From assembly GCA_002408125.1 (NCBI GenBank), contig DHQO01000022.1, positions 1-64,000 on the forward strand: 64,000 bases of DNA. The letters run 5' to 3'. The notes under the pieces are model-generated. The model searched no databases, was not told the DNA's origin, and saw only the letters and a list, made by a program, of their open reading frames with translations. The position numbers were made by a program, and so were the translations under genes. Source of the DNA: Hyphomonadaceae bacterium UBA5336 (lineage in GTDB: Bacteria; Pseudomonadota; Alphaproteobacteria; Caulobacterales; Hyphomonadaceae). Position 1 is the first letter of the stretch, and each line of letters begins with the position of its first letter. Shown here one piece after another: positions 35,688 through 45,343 of this stretch.

Positions 35688-36287
35688 TCAGCGCCCAGCC
35701 CAGGGCACTGCGGGCGGCGGTGAGGCGGTCTTCGGTTTCCTTTCGGGGGGTATCGGACGAAGATCGGTCGTGTCGAGCGCCAGCTGGCGTTGCCAGGGAC
35801 GGTTGGCCCAAGCCATCAGAATGATCGGAAGCGTCAGGGCCAGCATGGCCAGGCCAACATGCCTTGCATCCTGTTCGGACGCGAACAGCATGCCGAGGAC
35901 TGCGATCGGCAATCCGATCACACAGAAGAAGAGGAAAAGCAAAATCTGGTCGCGCCTGCCGGGGCCGGACAGGATGTCAAGATCGGGCCGCTTTGCCTGA
36001 AGCGTTTGCAGAAGGGTCCTGGCCCCTTCCATATAGATCTCCGCATCCGGGTTCATCGGGCCGAACAGGGCATATTCGGCAATGAATTTCCGACCGCCCG
36101 TTTCCAGCTCGACGCCCAGTGAGCGGCGTCTGGGCGAGGAGATATCGAAGAACCGCGCGCGCTTCACATCGGCGTAGTTCACGATCTGGGCTGGCTTGTT
36201 GCCCTTGGTGATGCGGGCATGATCGGCGCAAACCTCCAACAGGTGCCCGCTGCCGACAAGGCTGGGAGAGTAGGAATATTGCGGCAT
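35688..36287 (-). CDS. Unknown membrane protein
   Basis: 199 residues from ATG 36287, with AGGAGGG upstream. A cytoplasmic N-terminal beta-rich part of about 110 residues resembles a PH-like domain in composition. Two membrane helices (about 112-130 and 143-159) and a Pro-rich tail follow. It converges on the GT4 gene, with stop codons four bases apart. No family is assigned. Confidence 0.75.
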   Translation of the reverse strand: MPQYSYSPSLVGSGHLLEVCADHARITKGNKPAQIVNYADVKRARFFDISSPRRRSLGVELETGGRKFIAEYALFGPMNPDAEIYMEGARTLLQTLQAKRPDLDILSGPGRRDQILLFLFFCVIGLPIAVLGMLFASEQDARHVGLAMLALTLPIILMAWANRPWQRQLALDTTDLRPIPPERKPKTASPPPAVPWAGR

Positions 36288-36479
36288 GGCGTCCCTCCTG
36301 AACTGCGCGCGGTCTCAAAAGGGATAGGCGCGAGATTCAGGCGGATCGGGTCACGGCAACCCAACTCAACGCCGGATGGAGCTGCCGGGTTCCCCGAATG
36401 ACCAAAGAGCGGCCCTGCTCGTGCCACATTGTGAGTGCAGGCTCATTTCATCGAAGCCCTGTCCAAGTGGAGTCCCGTG

Positions 36480-37019
36480 ATGTCCGCCCGCCGCAACACA
36501 GCTCTCGCCCTGCTGGCCCTCCTGGCCTTCATCTTCGCAGGTGTTTCCGCCGCCCAGCCCGCCGATCTCAAATCCACGCCGACCACGGAAGCGACGATCG
36601 ACTATCCGGGATTTCTCGAAATATCCGAGGAAGTAATGGCGCTGCGCGAGACGCGGCTGGTCTCGCTGGCACAGTTCAACGAGATGGCGGGCGAGCCGAA
36701 GACGGTCATCCTCGACACTCGCTCGGCCGAAGCCTTCGCCATGGGCCATATCGAGGGCGCAGTGCACCTGAATTTCTCCGACTTCACCGATGCGAAGCTG
36801 GCCGAGGTGGCAGGCAGCAAGGACACGCGTATCCTGATCTACTGCAACAACAATTTCTCCGACAATATCGCGCCGGTGATGCTCAAGCGCGTGGAGCTTG
36901 CGCTCAACATTCCGACCTTCGTGAACCTCTATGGCTACGGCTATGAGAATGTCTATGAGCTGGCCGACCTGGTCTCCATCGAGGACCCGCAAGTGAACTG
37001 GGTCTCGTCCCTGTCCTAA
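36480..37019 (+). CDS. Exported rhodanese-like protein
   Basis: 179 residues from ATG 36480, preceded by GTGGAG. A signal peptide (about 1-27, ending VSAAQ) leads to a rhodanese domain with VILDTRSAEAFAMGHIEGAVHLNFSDF and the active-site loop YCNNNF carrying the catalytic Cys. It probably works in periplasmic sulfur or thiol chemistry. Single gene. Confidence 0.88.
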   Translation: MSARRNTALALLALLAFIFAGVSAAQPADLKSTPTTEATIDYPGFLEISEEVMALRETRLVSLAQFNEMAGEPKTVILDTRSAEAFAMGHIEGAVHLNFSDFTDAKLAEVAGSKDTRILIYCNNNFSDNIAPVMLKRVELALNIPTFVNLYGYGYENVYELADLVSIEDPQVNWVSSLS

Positions 37020-37142
37020 GGGGTTTTCCGGAGCGCGAGGCCTCCCCCGTTCTGTTATAAGTAAATCTAAATCGCGCGTTCGCTACCTTGTGTGCTGGGC
37101 GCGCTTTTGTCATGTGCGTTGCGTGCAGAAGCGAGAATATCC

Positions 37143-37961
37143 ATGACCGACACGGCTGCAGCCGCTGACAAGCCGCGCCCCAATCCGAATGCCCCGACCG
37201 AGGAAACCGTGCTGTCTGTACAGCATTATACCGACCGGCTGTTCAAGTTCCGCATCACGCGGCCGGCGACCTTCCGGTTCCGCTCGGGCGAGTTTGTGAT
37301 GATCGGCCTGCCCAGGGATGACGGCAAGCCGCTCCTGCGTGCCTATTCCATCGCCTCGCCGGCCTGGGACGAGGAGCTGGAGTTTTTCTCGATCAAGGTG
37401 CCCGATGGCCCGCTGACCTCGCGCCTGCAGAAGATCGAGCCGGGCGACCATGTCCTGCTGGGCAAGAAGCCGACCGGCACGCTGGTCAATGATGCGCTCA
37501 CGCCTGCAAAGCGCCTCTGGATGTTCTCCACCGGCACCGGCTTTGCCCCCTTTGCGAGCCTGATCCGCGATCCGGAGACCTATCAGAAATTCGACGAGGT
37601 GATCGTTACCCATACCTGCCGGCTCGGCGAAGAGCTCGCCTATTCCACCGAGACCGTGGCCGGCGCCAAGGCCGACCCGCTGGTCGGCGAGGAAGCGACC
37701 GCGCAGCTGCGCCACTTCACCAGCTGTACCCGCACCCCGGATTATCCGGTGCAGGGCCGCATCACCTCGCTGATCGAAAATGGCGGGTTGTGTGAGGCCA
37801 TGGGCGTGCCGCCGCTGAGCCCGGAAAACGACCGCGCCATGATCTGCGGCTCCATGGAGATGATCCAGGACACCAAGGCGCTGCTGCTTGAGCGCGGCTT
37901 CGTGGAAGGCTCCAACGCCGCGCCGGCCGATTTCGTGATCGAGAAGGCCTTTGCCGGCTAG
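37143..37961 (+). CDS. fpr: Ferredoxin-NADP reductase
   Basis: 272 residues from ATG 37143. FAD domain with RAYSIASP (RxYS) and the phosphate-binding GPLTSRL; NADP domain with GTGFAPFASLIR and CGSMEM. Bacterial Fpr type. It moves electrons between NADPH and ferredoxin or flavodoxin, and may support the ferredoxin-dependent sulfite reductase or the bacterioferritin ferredoxin. The longer frame from 37092 is rejected. Confidence 0.92.
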   Translation: MTDTAAAADKPRPNPNAPTEETVLSVQHYTDRLFKFRITRPATFRFRSGEFVMIGLPRDDGKPLLRAYSIASPAWDEELEFFSIKVPDGPLTSRLQKIEPGDHVLLGKKPTGTLVNDALTPAKRLWMFSTGTGFAPFASLIRDPETYQKFDEVIVTHTCRLGEELAYSTETVAGAKADPLVGEEATAQLRHFTSCTRTPDYPVQGRITSLIENGGLCEAMGVPPLSPENDRAMICGSMEMIQDTKALLLERGFVEGSNAAPADFVIEKAFAG

Positions 37962-38020
37962 CTGCGACCTATGCGCGAGGCGTGTAGCGCTGGCGGGCAT
38001 GCGCGGCTATATCGGCGCCC

Positions 38021-38365
38021 ATGACGAGCTACACTTCCGATCCGCGCCGGCACACGGCCGAGACCGCCGAGACCATGGCTGATGTGCGCTATGAGGTGGA
38101 CCGCCTCGACCGCCTGCTGGTCGAGATCATCAAGGAACGCCAGTCCTTCATGGACGCCGCAGCCCGTATCAAGGGCTCGCGCGAGGCCGTGCTCGACCGC
38201 CCGCGCATCGAGGATGTGATCGCCAAGGTGAAACGCGCCGCCGAGGCCGCCGGCCTCTCGCCGGCCATTGCCGAGCCGGTCTGGCGGGTCATGATCGACC
38301 GCTGTATCGCCTATGAGTTCGAGGCCTTCGACGCGCTGAAATCGGAAGAAACCGCGAATTTGTGA
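38021..38365 (+). CDS. Chorismate mutase, AroQ type
   Basis: 114 residues, all-helical AroQ fold: RYEVDRLDRLLVEIIKERQSFMDAAARIK with the catalytic-type Arg and Lys, and a final helix with WRVMIDRCIAYEFE. It converts chorismate to prephenate for Phe/Tyr synthesis. The first 18 residues may not be translated, as ATG 38075 is an alternative. Its 3' end overlaps the convergent Hpt gene by 55 bp. A phenylalanine hydroxylase gene is 0.5 kb downstream. Confidence 0.88.
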   Translation: MTSYTSDPRRHTAETAETMADVRYEVDRLDRLLVEIIKERQSFMDAAARIKGSREAVLDRPRIEDVIAKVKRAAEAAGLSPAIAEPVWRVMIDRCIAYEFEAFDALKSEETANL

Positions 38366-38709
38366 GCCGCCGCCGCGGCGGCCTCAAGCGCCTCGCCGAG
38401 GGCGGCACGCACATCGTCGAGCGCCACGGCCGCCTGCACGGGGGTTGCTGTGCCGGAGCGACCCAATGTCTCGGCCCGCTCACAATATCTCGCCAGCCGG
38501 ATGGCCCCGATCCCCAGCGCTGAGCCTTTCAGGGTATGGGCCGCATCGGCCCAGGTGGGGGCCGGTTCCTTGGCGCTCAAGAGGCGTCCCCACATCGCGG
38601 CCTGTTCCTGAAAAATAGCAATGACTTCTGCAGCGAGGCCGGCATCGCCCATGGTCATCTTCGACAGATGGTTGAGGTCGAGGACCGGCAGGTCTGAGGT
38701 TTTGCTCAT
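38311..38709 (-). CDS. Hpt domain phosphotransfer protein
   Basis: 132 residues. Four-helix Hpt domain with phospho-accepting His58 in AAHTLKGSALGIGA, and downstream ARYCERAE as in the fourth helix. It passes phosphate between a hybrid histidine kinase and a response regulator in multistep relays. No cognate kinase is adjacent. The C-terminal 18 codons are antisense to the end of the chorismate mutase gene. Confidence 0.85.
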   Translation of the reverse strand: MSKTSDLPVLDLNHLSKMTMGDAGLAAEVIAIFQEQAAMWGRLLSAKEPAPTWADAAHTLKGSALGIGAIRLARYCERAETLGRSGTATPVQAAVALDDVRAALGEALEAAAAAAHKFAVSSDFSASKASNS

Positions 38710-38825
38710 GGGTTTCAGGCGGTCTGTGGCGCGCGGATTGCAGCTTTTTAAAGCATATTATTTCAGCAAAGCGCCTAAGTTTTCATTTATGCGCCGGCGC
38801 CCATGACTGAGATTTTCATCTGAGC

Positions 38826-38843
38826 ATGGCATCGAATTGCCAT
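38826..38843. promoter_or_regulatory. Inverted repeat before phhA
   Basis: ATGGCA-TCGAAT-TGCCAT, 6-bp arms, 46 bp before the phhA start. It could be an operator for amino-acid-responsive control. The regulator is unknown. Confidence 0.3.
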
Positions 38844-38888
38844 ATACTCGGTTACGATAAAAAGAATACCAAAGGGAGCCCCTGCCAT

Positions 38889-39770
38889 ATGGCTGACAGC
38901 ATCCGGATGACACCGCCGAAGAACCGCTATCTCGACAAGCCGAGAAACGAGGACTGGACGCTCGACCAGGACTGGGAGAGCTATTCGCCCGAAGAGCATG
39001 ACCGCTGGGACCGCCTCTATCAGCGCCAGCGTTCCGTTCTGCCCGGGCGCGCCTGCGAGGCGTATGTGACCGCGCTGGACAAACTCCAGCTTTCCGATTC
39101 CGGCATTCCGCATATGGGGCGCCTGTCAGACCGGCTGGAGAAAATTACCGGCTGGCGCGTCGTGCCCGTGGCCGAACTGGTGCCCGACGAGATCTTCTTC
39201 GACCATCTCGCCAACAAGCGCTTCCCGGCCGGAGCCTTCATCCGCCCGGAAGCCGAATTCGACTATCTGCAGGAACCGGATGTTTTCCACGATGTCTTCG
39301 GCCATGTGCCCCTGCTGGCCGATCCGGTCTTCTCCGATTTCATGCAGGCCTATGGCCAGGGCGGGGCGCGCGCGCTTGAGCGCGGCCAGCTGCATCACCT
39401 GGCCCGGCTCTACTGGTATACGGTGGAGTTTGGCCTGATCCGCGAGAAGGGCGACCTGCGCCTGTTCGGGGCCGGCATCATGTCGAGCCCGCATGAGAGC
39501 GTCTTCGCGCTGGAAGACGATTCGCCCAATCGCATCGCCTTCGACCTGCAGCGCGTCATGCGCACGCGCTATATCATCGACGATTTTCAGAAGACCTATT
39601 TCGTCATCGAGAGCTTCGAGGACCTTCTGGAGACCTGCTACCGGGATTTCGGCACGGTCTATTGCGAACTGCGCAATGCGGCCGACCTGGAGCCGCATGA
39701 TATCCTGCCCGAGGACACTGTCCTCACCTACGGCACGCAGGCCTATTTCCAGCGCTCCAAACGGGCCTGA
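38889..39770 (+). CDS. phhA: Phenylalanine 4-monooxygenase
   Basis: 293 residues from ATG 38889. Pterin-dependent aromatic amino acid hydroxylase with iron ligands His134, His139 (DVFHDVFGHVPLL) and Glu180 (YWYTVEFGL). It converts phenylalanine to tyrosine. There is no regulatory ACT domain, as usual in bacteria. Upstream lies an inverted repeat at 38826. The longer frame starting at 38826 begins inside that repeat and is rejected. Confidence 0.95.
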   Translation: MADSIRMTPPKNRYLDKPRNEDWTLDQDWESYSPEEHDRWDRLYQRQRSVLPGRACEAYVTALDKLQLSDSGIPHMGRLSDRLEKITGWRVVPVAELVPDEIFFDHLANKRFPAGAFIRPEAEFDYLQEPDVFHDVFGHVPLLADPVFSDFMQAYGQGGARALERGQLHHLARLYWYTVEFGLIREKGDLRLFGAGIMSSPHESVFALEDDSPNRIAFDLQRVMRTRYIIDDFQKTYFVIESFEDLLETCYRDFGTVYCELRNAADLEPHDILPEDTVLTYGTQAYFQRSKRA

Positions 39771-39801
39771 CCGCCAGTTCAGCTTTTGGCGCCGGGGCCC
39801 C

Positions 39802-40242
39802 TCAGGTCTCGGTGCCGGCGCTGTCGAGCAATATCCCCAGCGCTTCGACCCAGGCGATGACATCGCCTTCCACGCCCTCGCGGCGCAAGAGGGCGACTAG
39901 CAACTCGCTCGCCTGTCGCGGCCGGGCGCATTGCGCCACCGCCGCCTGGATCTCCGGCACGGCGCTCTGTGTGAAATCCTCGGCCATCTCGACAATCGCC
40001 CCGGCCTGGCTGGCCAGGCGTAGCGTGGTGTAGACGCCGGGGTCTTCCAGCTGTCCGGACAGGTCGCGCAGTGTCCTGAATTCGCTGCGATGCTTGCGCA
40101 CGAACGGGTCGAGGATCTGGTCTGTCTTGTAGTCCACCCATTCCGGCGTGCACGGCTCGGGCTCCAGCGTGGCACAGCCGGTCAGGGCGAGCCCGCCCAG
40201 CAATGTGCCGGCCAGTGCGTGGGCAAGTCTGGAGTTCGGCAT
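39802..40242 (-). CDS. Small lipoprotein, unknown function
   Basis: 146 residues from ATG 40242. A lipoprotein signal with lipobox LALTGC gives lipidated Cys23. The rest is helical and acidic without a known domain. It converges on phhA. Confidence 0.75.
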   Translation of the reverse strand: MPNSRLAHALAGTLLGGLALTGCATLEPEPCTPEWVDYKTDQILDPFVRKHRSEFRTLRDLSGQLEDPGVYTTLRLASQAGAIVEMAEDFTQSAVPEIQAAVAQCARPRQASELLVALLRREGVEGDVIAWVEALGILLDSAGTET

Positions 40243-40391
40243 GACAAGTCCCCTGAACAAGCCCGCTCACTATCGGGTCAGCCTGGTGCGCGCTCAAGCG
40301 CTGAAACGCCGGACTGCACGGGGTTTCACTTTGCCAGTGCTGCGAACCTGCGCAATATGGCCGCTTGAGGGAGATTGAAGGGCTAGAAGAC

Positions 40392-41342
40392 ATGGCAGAC
40401 GCGCGCAGCATCATTCTCCACCATTACGATCAGTCCCCGTTTTCGGAGAAGGTGCGCCTCTATCTGCGCATGAAGAACCTCGCCTGGGCCAGTGTCGAGA
40501 TTCCCAACATGCTGCCCAAGCCGGACCTGATGCCGCTCACCGGCGGCTATCGCCGCACGCCGGTGATGCAGATCGGGGCCGATATCTATTGCGACACCGC
40601 GATGATCCTGATGGAGCTGGAGCGGCGCTATCCGCTGCCCACGCTGATTCTGCCCGGCCATGAGGGCCTTGCGAAAATCGTCGCGCACTGGACCGACCGG
40701 ACCTGGTTCCAGGCTTCTGTCGGCGTCGTGTTCGGCGCGATCGGCGACTATGCGCCCGAGGCCTTCCTGAAGGACCGCGAAGCCCTGACCGGCAATCCCT
40801 TTAACGCGGAGGCGATGAAGACGGCGGCGCCCATGCTGCGCGATCAGTGGCGCGCCCATCTGATGACGCTGGAGGAGCGCCTGGAAGGCGGGCGCGGCGC
40901 GGGCGGTGGCGCCTGGATGGTCTCCACCAAGCCGGGCATGGTGGATGTTCACGCTCATATGAACATCTGGTTCGTGGAGCAGAATGTGCCTGATTTCGTG
41001 AAGGCGTGTCTCGATGGTGCACCCCTGGTGGCCGACTGGTATCAGCGCATGAAGGAATTTGAGGGTCAGCGCCCCGACGCGCTCTCGGCCAGCGACGCGC
41101 TCGCCATCGCACAGCGTGCCGGCCCGCGCCTGAAGGCCGCCACGGTGGACGAGCTGGAGCCTCAGGGCCTGGTGCTTGGCGACGCCGTGGCCGTCGCGCC
41201 GGACGATTATGGCCGCGACTGGGTCACCGGCTCACTGGTCCATGCCGATGACCAGTGCATCATCCTGCAGCGCACCGACGCGCAGGCCGAAAGCATCCAC
41301 ATCCACTTCCCGCGGGCGGGGTATCTGGTGAGGCGGGGATAG
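40392..41342 (+). CDS. Glutathione S-transferase family protein, extended
   Basis: 316 residues from ATG 40392. N-terminal thioredoxin-like domain (ILHHYDQSPFSEKVRLYLRMKNL, GGYRRTPVMQIGADIYCDTAMI) and a helical domain, then an extra C-terminal beta-rich module of about 80 residues (from LKAATVDELEPQGL) not found in ordinary GSTs. Catalytic position is Ser in QSPFSEK. Substrate unknown. It is divergent from the lipoprotein gene. Confidence 0.87.
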   Translation: MADARSIILHHYDQSPFSEKVRLYLRMKNLAWASVEIPNMLPKPDLMPLTGGYRRTPVMQIGADIYCDTAMILMELERRYPLPTLILPGHEGLAKIVAHWTDRTWFQASVGVVFGAIGDYAPEAFLKDREALTGNPFNAEAMKTAAPMLRDQWRAHLMTLEERLEGGRGAGGGAWMVSTKPGMVDVHAHMNIWFVEQNVPDFVKACLDGAPLVADWYQRMKEFEGQRPDALSASDALAIAQRAGPRLKAATVDELEPQGLVLGDAVAVAPDDYGRDWVTGSLVHADDQCIILQRTDAQAESIHIHFPRAGYLVRRG

Positions 41343-41370
41343 AATTGGTGGCAGTTTGCCGCCACCCAGG

Positions 41371-42381
41371 TCAGGTGGACACGCCAGACTTTTCCGCGCC
41401 GATCTCTCGCATGGCCCCGGCCGCGATCTCGAAGGAGCGCAGGCGTGCGGCATGGTCGTGAATCTGCCCGGTCAGGATCACCTCGTCGGGCTGGTAGCGC
41501 TCGACCAGCGCAGCCAGCTCTGCGGTGACCTTTTCAGGTCCGCCAACGGCAGACACCCACAGCGCCTGGTCGACCAGCGAGACCCAGTCCGGCTGGGCCA
41601 CTTCGAGAATATCCTCCACCGGCCTCGGCAGGGGGCCGGGCTGGCCCGAGCGCAGATTGATGAAGGCCTGCTGCATGGAGGTCTTCAGACGTGTGCCCTC
41701 GGCATCGCTACCCGCCGCAAACACATTGACCGCCAGCATGAAACGCGGCGCCTCGATGTTGCCGGGGCGGAAACTGCGGCGATAGACCTCGACCGCCTGC
41801 TCCAGCATGTCGGGCGCAAAGTGCGAAGCGAAGGCATAGGGCAGGCCGAGATGGGCGGCGAGCTGTGCGCCGAAGAGGCTCGATCCCAGCATCCAGACCG
41901 GCACCCGCGTGCCGGCGCCGGGCACCGCCTGCACCTTCTGGCCGGGCTGGGCGGGCTCGAAATAGGCCATGAGCTCCATGACATCGTCGGGGAAGGTGTC
42001 GCCCGATTGCAGGCCGCGGCGCAGGGCGCGCATGGTCAGCTGGTCGGTGCCCGGCGCGCGCCCGAGGCCGAGATCGATGCGACCCGGATAGAGCGTTGCC
42101 AGCGTGCCGAACTGTTCGGCCACCATGAGCGGGGCATGATTGGGCAGCATGATGCCGCCCGCGCCGACCCGGATCGTCTTCGTCGCGCCGGCGACATGGC
42201 CGATCATTACCGATGTGGCCGCCGACGCGATGCCGGTCATGTTGTGATGCTCGGCCATCCAGAAGCGGTGATAGCCGAGCGCCTCGGCATGGCGGGCGAG
42301 GTCCACCGTGTTCGCCAGCGCCTCAGCCGGGCTTGAGCCCTCCGGCACCGGCGCAAGATCGAGAACCGAATAGGGGATCAT
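41371..42381 (-). CDS. Luciferase-like flavin-dependent monooxygenase (LLM class)
   Basis: 336 residues from ATG 42381, with AGGAG nine bases upstream. TIM-barrel bacterial luciferase family, single-domain alkanal-monooxygenase-like subgroup: YHRFWMAEHHNM, RVGAGGIMLPNHAPLMVAEQF and RIDLGLGRAPGTD. It needs reduced FMN. The substrate is not predictable. A longer frame to 42480 is rejected. Confidence 0.92.
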   Translation of the reverse strand: MIPYSVLDLAPVPEGSSPAEALANTVDLARHAEALGYHRFWMAEHHNMTGIASAATSVMIGHVAGATKTIRVGAGGIMLPNHAPLMVAEQFGTLATLYPGRIDLGLGRAPGTDQLTMRALRRGLQSGDTFPDDVMELMAYFEPAQPGQKVQAVPGAGTRVPVWMLGSSLFGAQLAAHLGLPYAFASHFAPDMLEQAVEVYRRSFRPGNIEAPRFMLAVNVFAAGSDAEGTRLKTSMQQAFINLRSGQPGPLPRPVEDILEVAQPDWVSLVDQALWVSAVGGPEKVTAELAALVERYQPDEVILTGQIHDHAARLRSFEIAAGAMREIGAEKSGVST

Positions 42382-42485
42382 GCGGTTTGGCTCCTGTATC
42401 TGTCGGCACTGATATAGGGGCGGGGTGGACGCATGGCACCCCGGAGTGCGGCCATGCCAGCCAGTGAGGAAATGACTCAACCCCC

Positions 42486-45272
42486 CTAATGCGCCTCTGC
42501 CCAGTTCTTCGCGGCGCTGGCTTCCACTTCCAGTGGGACTGAGAGTTCCAGCGTTGGGAAAGGCGCGGTCATCATGGTGTCGCGCACCGTCTCGATCACC
42601 TTGTCGGCTTCATCTTCCGGGGCTTCGAAGATCAGCTCGTCATGCACCTGCAACAGCATGCGCGCCTTCAGCCCGGCCTCGGCGAGCGCACCCGGCATGG
42701 CGATCATGGCACGCTTGATGATATCGGCGGCCGAGCCCTGGATCGGGGCATTGATCGCCTGGCGCTCGGCAAAGCTGCGCGCGGCGGCATTCTTGGAGTT
42801 GATATCCTTCAGGTGCAGTTTCCGGCCATAGGCTGTGGTGACGAAACCGGCCTCCTTCGCGCGTTTTTTCGTCTCGTCCATATAGGCCTTGATGCCGGGG
42901 AACTTGGCGAAGTAGGACTTGATGTAATTGCCCGCCTCCTCGCGCGGGATGGAGAGCTGGCGGGCGAGGCCGAAGGCGGAAATGCCGTAAATGATGCCGA
43001 AATTAATCGCCTTGGCGCGCCGGCGGATCATCGGATCCATGCCCTCGAGGGGCACATCGAACATCTCGCTCGCCGTCATGGCGTGGATGTCGAGCCCGTC
43101 CTTGAACGCGTTTTTCAGCGCGTCGATATCTGCCAGATGCGCGAGCAGGCGCAGCTCGACCTGGGAATAGTCCGCGCTGATCAGGAGGTGGCCCGGCTCG
43201 GCGATGAAGGCCTCGCGGATCTTGCGGCCTTCCTCTGTGCGGATCGGGATATTCTGCAGGTTCGGATCATTGGACGACAGCCGCCCGGTCTGCGCGCCGA
43301 CCAGGGAATAGGAGGTGTGGACACGCTTCGTCTCGGGATTGATCGCGGCCTGCAGCGCCTCGGTATAGGTCGAGCGCAGTTTCGACAGCGTGCGCCAGGC
43401 GAGGATGGTACGCGGCAGTTCCTCTCCTTCCGCTGCAAGGTCTTCCAGAACATCTGCGCCGGTCTGCCAGGCCCCGGTCTTGGTCTTCTTCCCGCCGGGC
43501 AGGCCCATCTCGTCGAAGAGGATTTCGCCGAGCTGTTTGGGCGAGCCCATATTGAACTCGCGCCCCGCCTGCTCATAGGCCTCGGCCTCATAGGCGGCCA
43601 TACGCTGGTTGAAATCGGCCGAGAGGCGCGAGAGGAAGTCGCGGTCGACCTTGATGCCGGCGCGTTCCATGCCGGCGATCACCGGGATGAGCGGGCGGTC
43701 GAGCCCCTCATAGACGCGCGTGACCTGTTCCTTCGCCAGGCGCGGCTTGCCCTCCTTCCAGAGCCGGAAGGTGATATCGGCATCCTCGGCGGCATATTCT
43801 GTGGCGCGCGCAAGCGGCACGCGATCGAAACTGATCTGGTTCTTGCCGGTGCCGCACACCTCCTTGAAGGCGATGGGCGTGTGGTGGAAATAGCGTTCCG
43901 ACAGCTCGTCCATGCCATGGCCGTGCATGCCGGCATGCATGGCGAAGCTGATCAGCATGGTGTCGTCCACCGGGGCCAGCGCGATCCCCTGGCGGGCAAA
44001 GACGACATAATCATATTTGATGTTCTGGCCGATCTTCAGGACGGTGAGGTCTTCCAGAAGCGGTTTCAGCTCCGCCAGTGCCTCGGCCATCGGGATCTGC
44101 CTGGGCGGATTGCCGCCGAGCAGGTCGTCGCCATCGGGATCATTGTGGCCGAGGGGGATATAGCAGGCCTTGCCCGGCGCGGTGGAGAGCGAGATGCCGA
44201 CAAGATCGGCCGTTACCGCATCGAGCCCCGTGGTTTCAGTATCCACCGCGACATGGCCGACGCGATGGGCCTCGGCGATCCAGGCTTTCAGCGCCTCGAT
44301 ATCCGTGACGGTTTCATAGGCCTTGCTGTCAAAAGCCGGCGCATCCTCCTGCACCGCCTCGACATCCACGCCCTCCATGGCGAAATGTTCGCGCACGCGG
44401 CGGGTGATGGTGCGGAACTCCATCTTTTCGAGGAATTCCAGCAGTGTGGCCGGGTCCGGATCGGCGACGGCGAGATCCTCGCACGGCACCTCCAGCGGGA
44501 CATCCTGCTTCAGCGTGACAAGCTGTTTGGAAATCCGCACCGCATCGGCATGGTCGATCAGGGTCTGGCGCCGCTTGGGCTGTTTGATCTCCGCGGCGCG
44601 CGCCAGCAGGGTTTCCACATCGCCATATTCGGCGATGAGCTGGGCGGCGGTCTTCACGCCTATCCCCGGCGCGCCGGGTACATTGTCGACGCTGTCGCCG
44701 GCGAGCGCCTGGATATCGATGACCTTCTCCGGCGGCGCGCCGAATTTCTCGAACACTTCCTCCGGACCGATGGACTTGTTCTTCATCGTATCCAGCATGC
44801 GGATATCGCCCGTCACGAGCTGCATCAGGTCCTTGTCCGACGACACAATGGTCACGCGCGCGCCGGCCTCGTGGCATTTGCGGGCATAGGTCGCGATCAG
44901 ATCGTCGGCCTCATAGCCCTCCATCTCGATCGCATGGGTGGCGAAGGCGATTGCCGCCTCGCGCACCAGCGGGAATTGCGGGCGGAGGTCTTCGGGCGGC
45001 TCGTCGCGATTGGCCTTGTAGTCAGGATAGAGATCGTTGCGGAAGGAATAGGAAGAATGATCGAAGATGCAGGCAAAATGCGTCGGGCGTTCATCGCCGC
45101 GCAGATCCTCCAGCAGCTTCCAGAGCATGTTGCAAAAGCCCGCCACAGCGCCCACCGGCAGGCCGTCGGAGGCCCGTGAAAGCGGCGGCAGGGCATGGAA
45201 GGCGCGGAAGATATAGGCCGAGGCGTCGATCAGGTAGAGATGGCTGCCGGAGGTAAGCGGGGCGCTGGGCAT
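42486..45272 (-). CDS. polA: DNA polymerase I
   Basis: 928 residues with all three domains. The N-terminal 5'-3' exonuclease begins LYLIDASAYIFRAFHAL. The 3'-5' proofreading domain has the intact DTETTGLD metal motif. The polymerase domain carries motifs A (DYSQVELRLLAHL), B (RRRAKAINFGIIYG) and C (LLQVHDELIFE). It fills gaps and removes Okazaki primers. Divergent from murB across 71 bp. Confidence 0.97.
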   Translation of the reverse strand: MPSAPLTSGSHLYLIDASAYIFRAFHALPPLSRASDGLPVGAVAGFCNMLWKLLEDLRGDERPTHFACIFDHSSYSFRNDLYPDYKANRDEPPEDLRPQFPLVREAAIAFATHAIEMEGYEADDLIATYARKCHEAGARVTIVSSDKDLMQLVTGDIRMLDTMKNKSIGPEEVFEKFGAPPEKVIDIQALAGDSVDNVPGAPGIGVKTAAQLIAEYGDVETLLARAAEIKQPKRRQTLIDHADAVRISKQLVTLKQDVPLEVPCEDLAVADPDPATLLEFLEKMEFRTITRRVREHFAMEGVDVEAVQEDAPAFDSKAYETVTDIEALKAWIAEAHRVGHVAVDTETTGLDAVTADLVGISLSTAPGKACYIPLGHNDPDGDDLLGGNPPRQIPMAEALAELKPLLEDLTVLKIGQNIKYDYVVFARQGIALAPVDDTMLISFAMHAGMHGHGMDELSERYFHHTPIAFKEVCGTGKNQISFDRVPLARATEYAAEDADITFRLWKEGKPRLAKEQVTRVYEGLDRPLIPVIAGMERAGIKVDRDFLSRLSADFNQRMAAYEAEAYEQAGREFNMGSPKQLGEILFDEMGLPGGKKTKTGAWQTGADVLEDLAAEGEELPRTILAWRTLSKLRSTYTEALQAAINPETKRVHTSYSLVGAQTGRLSSNDPNLQNIPIRTEEGRKIREAFIAEPGHLLISADYSQVELRLLAHLADIDALKNAFKDGLDIHAMTASEMFDVPLEGMDPMIRRRAKAINFGIIYGISAFGLARQLSIPREEAGNYIKSYFAKFPGIKAYMDETKKRAKEAGFVTTAYGRKLHLKDINSKNAAARSFAERQAINAPIQGSAADIIKRAMIAMPGALAEAGLKARMLLQVHDELIFEAPEDEADKVIETVRDTMMTAPFPTLELSVPLEVEASAAKNWAEAH

Positions 45273-45343
45273 GGGGGAGAATCCTTGTTTGGAGATGGCT
45301 TAGCGTGCCTTTCCCGCGCCGCAAAGGCGCGCTAAGGGGCGCC

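Noticed and set aside
42642..45179. 845-codon open frame on the plus strand
   Set aside because: It is antisense to polA, which has all family motifs. Long antisense frames are common in GC-rich DNA, and the translation shows no known domain.
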